A DNA stretch of 64,000 nucleotides from CAITJF01 sp032654645 (GTDB taxonomy: Bacteria; Pseudomonadota; Gammaproteobacteria; Burkholderiales; Gallionellaceae): assembly GCA_032654645.1 (NCBI GenBank), contig JAULAW010000003.1, positions 124,001 through 188,000 on the forward strand, read 5' to 3'. Shown here in pieces: positions 55,448-62,148 of this stretch; within the stretch, counting starts at the first letter, position 1, and every line of letters starts with the position of its first letter. The translations under genes were made by a program, and so were the position numbers. The notes beneath the pieces were generated by a model. It searched no databases. It was not told the DNA's origin and was given only the letters and a program-made list of their open reading frames with translations.

Positions 55448-55759
55448 ATGAGCGAATGGATAAGGGTATGCCCGCTTGAAGAAATTCCCAGACTGGGTTC
55501 ACGGGTAGTGCAAACCGAAAAGTGTGATGTCGCGGTGTTTCGCAATGGCTCGGACGAAGTTTTTGCGCTGAAAGACAAATGCCCGCACAAGGGCGGGCCA
55601 CTGTCACAGGGCATCGTGTTTGACCGCAGGGTGACTTGCCCGCTGCACGGATGGACGGTGCAACTCGACAGCGGGGAAGCTGTCGCGCCTGACTGCGGCT
55701 GCACGCACCGCTATCGGGCACGCGTGGACAAGGGCGAGGTGTATCTCAATCTATTTTGA
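55448..55759 (+). CDS. nirD: Nitrite reductase small subunit (Rieske-type)
   Basis: A 103-residue Rieske-like protein with CPHKGGPLSQG and CPLHGW cluster motifs, both Cys-His pairs present. It partners NirB. AGGAG at 55437-55441 is 6 bases before ATG 55448 and touches ATG 55442, so the second ATG is taken. A near-identical 3' fragment lies at 58258-58468. Confidence 0.93.
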   Translation: MSEWIRVCPLEEIPRLGSRVVQTEKCDVAVFRNGSDEVFALKDKCPHKGGPLSQGIVFDRRVTCPLHGWTVQLDSGEAVAPDCGCTHRYRARVDKGEVYLNLF

Positions 55760-55888
55760 GGGTGCGCCGCTCGAATGTGTAGCGATGAATGGGCTGCGAT
55801 AGTCGACGATTTTGCCAAGTATCCCGGCTGATTGGTGCAGGGCGCCCAAGTCGAAATCAAATTGCATGTTTGCTACCGTTTTCTGTTC

Positions 55889-56632
55889 CTACCAGTAATT
55901 TTCAGCCGTAATTTGGCCAGGGTCAAAGCGGTGATGTTTTTTCAAACCGCGCTCAATCAGTGCATTGGTTGTGTCCTTCACCATTTGCGGATTGCCGCAG
56001 AGCATGACCTGGCTGTTTTCTGCGCTGATTTTCATATCGGCGTGCGCTTCCAGTCGACCGCCTATAATCGCCTGCGGGATGCGGCCGGGTAGCGCGAAAT
56101 CAGATGGCTCGCGGCTTAGAAATGGAATAAAGGTAAATTGCCTCGGGTGTCTTGCTGAAATTTGTGAGATGCGCTCCTGGTAGCTGAGATCGGATAAGGT
56201 ACGCACGGCATATACCAACACCACCCGTTCGAAGCGCTGCCAGGGTTTGTCAGTTGCCAGAATCGAGAGAAAAGGTCCGACGCCTGTGCCAGTAGCCATC
56301 AGCCACAGATGCTTGGTTTGAGGCACTTCGTCGAGAATCATGAAGCCGTGGGCGCGCGGCGCAACCAGAATTTCGTCGCCAGACCTGAGCTTGATCAAGT
56401 GGGAACTCAAAAGTCCGTTCGGCACTTCAATGCAGTAGAACTCCAAGGGCCGGCTATCGGGTGGATTCACCAAGGAATATGGTCGTCCTATCACCTCATC
56501 TTTGATTTTCAGCGCTATCTTGACGAACTGGCCGGCTTCAAATGGCCCGATATCGGACTCGATATAAAGTGAATACAGCACATTGCTCCACGGCTTGAAT
56601 TCAACCACTTTTCCAATATTCCAAGCAGCCAT
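55889..56632 (-). CDS. fpr: Ferredoxin-NADP reductase
   Basis: The 247-residue FNR-type flavoprotein has the FAD motif GRPYSLVNPP, the NADP site ATGTGVGPFLSIL and a C-terminal ITAENYW end. It exchanges electrons between NADPH and ferredoxin or flavodoxin. It faces nirD convergently. Roles in nitrite reduction or oxidative stress are both possible. Confidence 0.92.
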   Translation of the reverse strand: MAAWNIGKVVEFKPWSNVLYSLYIESDIGPFEAGQFVKIALKIKDEVIGRPYSLVNPPDSRPLEFYCIEVPNGLLSSHLIKLRSGDEILVAPRAHGFMILDEVPQTKHLWLMATGTGVGPFLSILATDKPWQRFERVVLVYAVRTLSDLSYQERISQISARHPRQFTFIPFLSREPSDFALPGRIPQAIIGGRLEAHADMKISAENSQVMLCGNPQMVKDTTNALIERGLKKHHRFDPGQITAENYW

Positions 56633-56856
56633 TGTGCGCTCCTATGTCTTACCGCGCATTCTGCGGTGATTTGGCTACCCGGCCCACGATGACTCGTTTG
56701 AATCGTCGGAACGAAGCAACACAAGAATTTCAGGTTTTCGTAGCTCTGCAACGCATGGTTGAAACCTGCGAAGTGCCGGTGGATATGGCTTCTACAGGCC
56801 GGATCACGATGGAGCCATCGTGCTCCGGCATCCATTTGAAGCGTAATCAAGAAATA

Positions 56857-57585
56857 TCAAACGTGCATCCGGCACTTGCGATCCAGTTCCACGAGATGCG
56901 GCAGCAACTCCGAATGTGCCTGTACATGAAAGATATAGCGCGGTACTTTCCGTTCGGTGGACTGCGCCATGAACGGCTCGCCCCAGAAGCTTAGCAGGGC
57001 TTCTGCCGCACCATTTGGCTGGGTATCGGCAAGGATGAAGGACAGGTTTTTGCTGAGAGAGCACCAACGAGGCTCCCGCACCTTGCTTGCACCATTGCAG
57101 GCAGCAATCTTTGGCAGGATTTCTGCCTGCCATAAATCTTGCTGGCCTTCATCTAGAACAAATTGAATGGAGGTTACTTGGGGATTCTCAATTGTCGGGC
57201 GCAACAGTGCGTCGAAAAGTGGCTGCGTCCGGTACATGGACAGGCAGACATTGAACAAGATTGCCTCCCCGCGTATGTTGCGGGCGAACTGTTCATTTAC
57301 CGTATGCAATTGGCGTGGGCCGATCAGGATCACGTCCGGAGCTGTCATGGATGCCTTGATTTTCTCCACCATTTCCTGCGTCCGCTCCACCTGCCCGGCG
57401 GTTTGCTCATTACGATGTGTGTGGCGCATGAAGTTGATGAATAGGAGCGCCATCAGGGCGAGCACGATGGGAAGAATGATGTGCTCGTCAGCAACATGGA
57501 ACAGATCCAGGATGATGGCCGCTACGGCAGCCAGTATGCCGGCAATGGCGTCCCATTCATAATTGTGAGGGCGATTGTGTTTCAT
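56857..57585 (-). CDS. Membrane protein of unknown function
   Basis: Two N-terminal hydrophobic helices (AIAGILAAVAAIILDLF and IILPIVLALMALLFINFMRH) are followed by a short coiled linker and a soluble domain of about 170 residues with no motif I recognise. The layout (two helices plus a cytoplasmic domain) resembles membrane-tethered effector or sensor proteins, but no function is claimed. ATG 57585 is chosen because GGAG precedes it. The 220 bases downstream to fpr hold nothing clear. Confidence 0.6.
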   Translation of the reverse strand: MKHNRPHNYEWDAIAGILAAVAAIILDLFHVADEHIILPIVLALMALLFINFMRHTHRNEQTAGQVERTQEMVEKIKASMTAPDVILIGPRQLHTVNEQFARNIRGEAILFNVCLSMYRTQPLFDALLRPTIENPQVTSIQFVLDEGQQDLWQAEILPKIAACNGASKVREPRWCSLSKNLSFILADTQPNGAAEALLSFWGEPFMAQSTERKVPRYIFHVQAHSELLPHLVELDRKCRMHV

Positions 57586-57679
57586 CTTGCTTGAACTCCA
57601 TACAAAGAATTGCAGCCCAATATCTGTTCCATACCACTTTGCTGATCGGCCTGCTCGGTCGATCAACCAACCTTGCAGG

Positions 57680-58168
57680 CTACTTTACACCGTGCCAGTC
57701 AGGATGGTCAAAATAGGCGCCGTAGCTCTCAAGGGCATGGGCAATCTTTTCTGCCCCATGACGTCTGGCCTTGTTGCTTTTCTGGCCTGTCATGGCGTCA
57801 GCGCCAGCGAGGAGCCCAGTTAAAACCGGGTGGAGCATGGCGTCCGCGTCTTTGTCGAGTTTGCAGTTCTGCACCATGAATTCGACCTGTTCGTTCACTT
57901 TTTTTGCCAAGGCATGATATTGCGCTGCCGATGCCTTGCTGTTGCGGATCGCCGGCAATTCCGCTGCCAGCGCGTCGCGGATGCGGCTCATGCCTTGGCG
58001 CAAATTGTCGTCGGTAGTCCATTTCTTGCCGTTGTTGAGCGTGAGTTGCGCAGCTCCGGTCGCGCCATGTGTATGATGGTGCTCTTCAGCCACGGCCATT
58101 GTAGCGCCGATGCCCAGTAGCGCGGCGGCGGATAGGGTTGCGATAAATTTTTTCCATTGGGTAAACAT
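57680..58168 (-). CDS. Exported helical protein of unknown function
   Basis: A signal peptide (MFTQWKKFIATLSAAALLGIGATMAVAEE) precedes a His-rich start (EEHHHTHG) and about 120 mostly helical residues (RDALAAELPAIRNSKASAAQ...). No cofactor motif beyond the His cluster is seen. It probably resides in the periplasm and may bind metal through the N-terminal His run. AAGGAGAAGCA precedes the ATG. Confidence 0.7.
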   Translation of the reverse strand: MFTQWKKFIATLSAAALLGIGATMAVAEEHHHTHGATGAAQLTLNNGKKWTTDDNLRQGMSRIRDALAAELPAIRNSKASAAQYHALAKKVNEQVEFMVQNCKLDKDADAMLHPVLTGLLAGADAMTGQKSNKARRHGAEKIAHALESYGAYFDHPDWHGVK

Positions 58169-58257
58169 TGCTTCTCCTTGCGGTGCGATCAAAAGTTGGT
58201 TGTCAGCATATCGAAAACAGCATTATCCGAGTTGTCGTTGATTAAAAAGTTCAATGC

Positions 58258-58468
58258 GCGCCTTGGACGAATTTTGTGCTGAGAGAAATGTCCGCATAAG
58301 GGCGGGCTGCTATCGCAGGGCATCGTGTTTGACCGCAAGGTGTCCTGTCCGTTGCACGGATGGACGGTGCAACTCGACAGCGGGGAGGCTGTCGCGCCTG
58401 ACTGCGGTTGCACGCACCGCTATCGGGCGCGCGTGGACAAGGGCGAGGTATATCTCAATCTCTCTTGA
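58258..58468 (+). pseudogene. 3' fragment of a second nirD copy
   Basis: From about 58287 the frame reads KCPHKGGLLSQGIVFDRKVS, then CPLHGWTVQLDSGEAVAPDC, nearly identical to NirD residues 47-103 including the stop region. The DNA upstream (GACGAA..TTTG.GCTGA) also matches, but frameshifted, back to about 58266. There is no start or promoter. It is a partial duplication about 2.8 kb from the intact gene. Confidence 0.85.
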
Positions 58469-58706
58469 TGCTTTTTGAACCGCAGATATCTTCATTAAGG
58501 CCGGGAACGGGCATTACCCCAGCTTTGGACACGTATCCTCAAACCGCGAGATAGCTGCAATTCATGCTTTTAAGCATGGCGACAGCCTAACGGAATCATG
58601 TAACAAATTTGGTGCCGACATTAAAAACGTAGAGCGCATATTAAGAATTTGAAGTGTCCAATTCTTTAAAACACTTGATTTGATGGGAGCCTTACAACCC
58701 GAGTGA

Positions 58707-58732
58707 AAAAGGCGCCCAGTGAGGCGCCTTTT
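58707..58732. terminator. Intrinsic terminator of sodB
   Basis: A perfect 10-bp stem AAAAGGCGCC/GGCGCCTTTT with a 6-base loop. On the minus strand it lies about 75 bases after the sodB stop and ends in a T run. It is symmetrical and could act in both directions. Confidence 0.8.
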
Positions 58733-58733
58733 G

Positions 58734-58781
58734 AGTTACGAATATATTGTAACTGGTGGTGTTAAAAGTTACGAATATATT
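58734..58781. repeat. 15-bp direct repeat AGTTACGAATATATT
   Basis: Two exact copies (58734-58748 and 58767-58781) with a 33-base period lie between the terminator and the sodB stop. Confidence 0.6.
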
Positions 58782-58805
58782 CTCGCCAAACAACAAGCTT
58801 ACTTG

Positions 58806-59387
58806 TTACGCAAAATTCTTGGCTGCAAAACCCCAATTCACCAAGCTGCTCAGGAAGGTCTCGACATACTTGGCGCGCAGGTTGCGATAGTCGATGTAGT
58901 AGGCGTGTTCCCACACATCCACGCATAGCAGCGCCTTGTCGCCGGTGGTGAGCGGCGTACCGGCAGCGCCCATGTTGACGATATCCAATCCCCCGTCTGC
59001 CTTCTTTACCAGCCAAGTCCAACCGGAACCGAAGTTGCCCACGGCGGAAGTCTGGAAAGCTTTCTTGAAGTCGTCGAAACTGCCCCACTTTTTGTTGATG
59101 GCATCGAGCAATGCACCGTCTGGAATACCGCCGCCACTTGGTTTCATGCAGTTCCAGAAGAAAGTGTGATTCCACACCTGGGCGGAATTGTTGTAAATGC
59201 CGCCGGAAGATTTCTTGATGATGTCTTCCAGCGAGGCATTTTCGAATTCGGTGCCCTTGATCAGGTTATTCAGGTTGGTCACGTAAGCCTGATGGTGCTT
59301 GCCGTGGTGATATTCGAAAGTTTCCTTGGACATGTGCGGTGCGAGCGCGTCCATTGCATAGGGTAACGTGGGCAGGGTGTGTTCCAT
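58806..59387 (-). CDS. sodB: Superoxide dismutase (Fe/Mn family)
   Basis: 193 residues from ATG 59387 (GGAG upstream). Metal ligands are in place: the first His in SKETFEYHHGKHHQAYV, QVWNHTFFWNCM, and the DVWEHAYYIDYRN signature. GGIYNNSAQVWNH with Gln/Gly pattern suggests the iron form. It removes superoxide in the cytoplasm. Confidence 0.95.
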   Translation of the reverse strand: MEHTLPTLPYAMDALAPHMSKETFEYHHGKHHQAYVTNLNNLIKGTEFENASLEDIIKKSSGGIYNNSAQVWNHTFFWNCMKPSGGGIPDGALLDAINKKWGSFDDFKKAFQTSAVGNFGSGWTWLVKKADGGLDIVNMGAAGTPLTTGDKALLCVDVWEHAYYIDYRNLRAKYVETFLSSLVNWGFAAKNFA

Positions 59388-59595
59388 GTTTGTATTCTCC
59401 TTTGAAGTGACATTAGGGAAGCTCTGCAAAAGCGGCTGTGTTGCGCGGTACTTGTCCCTTCGCCATTCTACTTGATATGTCTCGGTCGCTGTACTCCGTG
59501 CGCCTTGCGCTGCATCCGCCTCGCCGACTTATTCAGGGCTTCCTTGGATTTCTGAGATGTTTCCAGCCGAAATATACCATGCTAGCGGCCAACTT

Positions 59596-60498
59596 TTAAA
59601 AATAGGTAGTTCGCAGCAACCAGCCTATTCCGCCCAACGCACCAAAGAAAATGACCAGATGTGCCCAAGCCCAGAATAGATAGCGGCGCGATAATTTTTC
59701 CGGCGTAAGGTTGCTGATCAAAAATAATTTCCCGTCGGGCGGCTGGCCGATGATATGGATTTCCGGCTGAGCTTGTGCTTCCCGCATTATTTTTGCTATT
59801 TCACGCTTGGCTGCCTGGCGGGCCAACATCCATTCATCCATATTCAATTCACCGTTGTTGTCCAGATCAAAGCGTTTGTGGAGTGTGGGCAGGTCTTTTT
59901 TCCACTCGGCCAGCAACGCGTTGAGTTCTGCGCGAGTGTCGAACTCCAGTGTGCTGCCGCCTTGTGTGCGAAACTGTCCGATGACGTAAATACTGTCTTC
60001 CTTTATTAGCTTCCACTCGGTATAGCGATAGTCGCCCCTCTGCCACTGGTCGCGGTGCCGGGTGCTGATCTCTGCCTGCTCCGGATCAACCACGCATTCT
60101 CCGGTGCCATCGCGCAGCATGAAAGAATCGTCGCTCTCTCCGCTGTCCTCGGTTTTCCAGTTTTTTTCCGAGTCGCGCCGTTCGATTTTGTAGCGATACC
60201 ACAGGCAGGGCAGCAGCGAGAGTTTTCCCAGTAACGGAGGATCACCAAACTGTTTTCCACGCCCAACAAGTTCGACATAACCTTGCGCGGCAGAGGCGAC
60301 TTTCGAGGTTGGCGTATCGCGCACTGCGCGCAGCCTGCTCAACGCAGACAGCCAGGCAAAAACGCTGACCATGGATATTGTGGTGAGGCAAACCAACCAC
60401 CCGCTGCGCGACTCCAACTTGAAGCCGATGAAAACCAGCAGCAACTGCGCGCCGGAGGTGACCAGTTGCGCGTATTCGCGGCGCAGCGAAACCAGCAT
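59596..60498 (-). CDS. GIDE-domain membrane protein with an EF-hand
   Basis: N-terminal and C-terminal hydrophobic helices flank a GIDE/BAM-type domain (about residues 60-190: AAQGYVELVGRGKQF..., LWYRYKIERRDSEKNW, MLRDGTGECVVDPEQAEI). This is the non-RING part of eukaryotic MUL1-like ubiquitin ligases. Residues about 212-224 form a canonical EF-hand loop (DLDNNGELNMDEW) suggesting calcium binding. It is transcribed upstream of lemA on the same strand. Function is unknown. Confidence 0.78.
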   Translation of the reverse strand: MLVSLRREYAQLVTSGAQLLLVFIGFKLESRSGWLVCLTTISMVSVFAWLSALSRLRAVRDTPTSKVASAAQGYVELVGRGKQFGDPPLLGKLSLLPCLWYRYKIERRDSEKNWKTEDSGESDDSFMLRDGTGECVVDPEQAEISTRHRDQWQRGDYRYTEWKLIKEDSIYVIGQFRTQGGSTLEFDTRAELNALLAEWKKDLPTLHKRFDLDNNGELNMDEWMLARQAAKREIAKIMREAQAQPEIHIIGQPPDGKLFLISNLTPEKLSRRYLFWAWAHLVIFFGALGGIGWLLRTTYF

Positions 60499-60513
60499 GA
60501 TGGTCTAACGGGA

Positions 60514-60625
60514 GACTCGCACAGCGAGACGTTCGCTTCCTCTCCCGCTTGCGGGAGAGGATTGAGGAGAGGGGACGGACATAGCTGGTTTCATTGTCAT
60601 GGATGGAAGCAACGCCATGTCCGTC
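60514..60625. repeat. Two-hairpin dispersed repeat, copy 3
   Basis: Parts in order: CACAGCGAGACG, TCTCCCGC/GCGGGAGA (60541-60558), GAGAGGGG, then GACGGACAT (60575) and ATGTCCGTC (60617). The right arm touches the lemA stop codon on the other strand. Confidence 0.72.
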
Positions 60626-61190
60626 AGCTGAACAGTTGCTTGATATCCACATCCGTCATCTCCGCAGCAGAAAATTCAAGCAGCGGTTTCTCACCGAAGT
60701 TGAACAGCTTGGCAACCATGCTGGCGGGAAAGACTTCGATCTGCACGTTGTTGATATTCACCGATTCGTTATACAACTCGCGGCGGTCGGCGATGCCGTT
60801 CTCCAGCGAGGTGATGCGCGTCTGCAACTGCATGAAATTCTCGTTGGCTTTCAGTTCCGGATAGGCTTCAGCAACTGCGAAAATGCTGCCCAACCCGGCG
60901 CGCAACGAGCCTTCCGCCTGGCCCAGCGCAGGGATGTCCTGGCGTTCACGCGCGGATTGCACCTGCGAGCGCGCCTCGATCACTTTCTGCAGGGTGCTCC
61001 GCTCAAATTGTTTGTACTGCTTGCACACCTCGACCAGCTTGGGCAGCTCGTCATGGCGCTGCTTGAGTAATACGTCTATGTTCGCCCACGCCTTGGCGAC
61101 GGCGTGTTTTACCCTGACCAGATGGTTGTAGAGGCTGATGCCGTAGGCAAATGCCACGGCCACGATACCGAGAAAAATCAGTCCGCTCAT
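60624..61190 (-). CDS. lemA: LemA family protein
   Basis: One N-terminal membrane helix (SGLIFLGIVAVAFAYGISLYN) is followed by the LemA helical bundle with NHLVRVKHAVAKAWANIDVL, KQRHDELPKLVEVCK and ENFMQLQTRITSLENGIADR. GGAGCAAGC fixes ATG 61190. Its role is unknown; it often neighbours GIDE or TPM-domain genes, as here. Confidence 0.92.
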   Translation of the reverse strand: MSGLIFLGIVAVAFAYGISLYNHLVRVKHAVAKAWANIDVLLKQRHDELPKLVEVCKQYKQFERSTLQKVIEARSQVQSARERQDIPALGQAEGSLRAGLGSIFAVAEAYPELKANENFMQLQTRITSLENGIADRRELYNESVNINNVQIEVFPASMVAKLFNFGEKPLLEFSAAEMTDVDIKQLFS

Positions 61191-61353
61191 GCTTGCTCCT
61201 TTGGTTGGATTAGGAAGATATTGTGGTTCTACAGTGTCGTTAATCCGCACCGTCATACGGCTTTCGCCGCCGGTAAATTCTGGCGCAAAAACCGCCGTAT
61301 TTGCCAAATAATGTGGCGTACATTGTAAGGCAGAACTGGCTGGTGTTGCGTAC

Positions 61354-62109
61354 CTATAGCACCAACTGGTCGTTCAGGCAGGTCTTGGCTTGCGCGAGCC
61401 GTGTCAGCGTCGGCAGTAGATTCAACCCGGTTTCTTCTTTCAGTGCCAACGCATTTTCTTTCAGATCATCGAAGGATATTTCTATCGGATTGCCCGCCGC
61501 TGCGATGGCGATGGCATTGCCGCTTTCACATGAAGGAAGCACCAGTGCGCGATCTTCGAATGCCGCGCAGATGCGTTTCAAACTGCCACTGAAGCCTCGG
61601 CTGCGCCCGAGCAGATTGACCGCCAGCACACCGTCATCGCTCAATCGCGCGCGGCACATCTGATAGAACGGCAGGGTATCCAACGCGCCGGGGCGGGCGT
61701 TTTCGTCGAAACCATCCACCAGAATCAAGTCGAATTTCTTATTGCTGTTCCTCACATATTCGGCGCCATCACCGATGGTGAGATTGATGCGTTTTTGGTC
61801 TTCTGGCAATTTGAAGTAAAGGCCCGCAGCGATAACTACAGCCGGCTCTATTTCCACCACGGTAAGATGGGTGAGAAGGCGATGACGATACAGGAATTTG
61901 GTCAGCGAGGCTGCTCCCAGTCCGATCAACAGGACTTTCCGGGGCCAATGGTCAGCATCTCTTAAAAGCAAGCTGGACATCATCTCGCGCGTGTATTCCA
62001 GTTCCAGCGACCACGGGCGTGCAATGCGCATTGCGCCTTGTATCCACGACGAACCGAAGTGCAGGAAGCGCACACCGGATTGCTCGGAGATGTCGATGGG
62101 TATAGTCAT
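61354..62109 (-). CDS. Spermidine-synthase-like Rossmann protein
   Basis: 251 residues with the AdoMet-type glycine loop LLIGLGAASLTKFLYRH, the acidic residue in VVEIEPAVV and DLILVDGFDEN. This is the polyamine-synthase fold, but the N-terminal putrescine-gatekeeper region is short and some catalytic residues are not evident. It may be a methyltransferase-like relative rather than true SpeE. Confidence 0.8.
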   Translation of the reverse strand: MTIPIDISEQSGVRFLHFGSSWIQGAMRIARPWSLELEYTREMMSSLLLRDADHWPRKVLLIGLGAASLTKFLYRHRLLTHLTVVEIEPAVVIAAGLYFKLPEDQKRINLTIGDGAEYVRNSNKKFDLILVDGFDENARPGALDTLPFYQMCRARLSDDGVLAVNLLGRSRGFSGSLKRICAAFEDRALVLPSCESGNAIAIAAAGNPIEISFDDLKENALALKEETGLNLLPTLTRLAQAKTCLNDQLVL

Positions 62110-62148
62110 GTCAGGTTCGTATTAACTGGTTCAACCGGGCGTAGGTGG

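Noticed and set aside
56632..56994. 120-codon + strand ORF between fpr and the unknown membrane protein.
   Set aside because: It overlaps the 3' part of a better-supported minus-strand gene and shows no domain or ribosome site.
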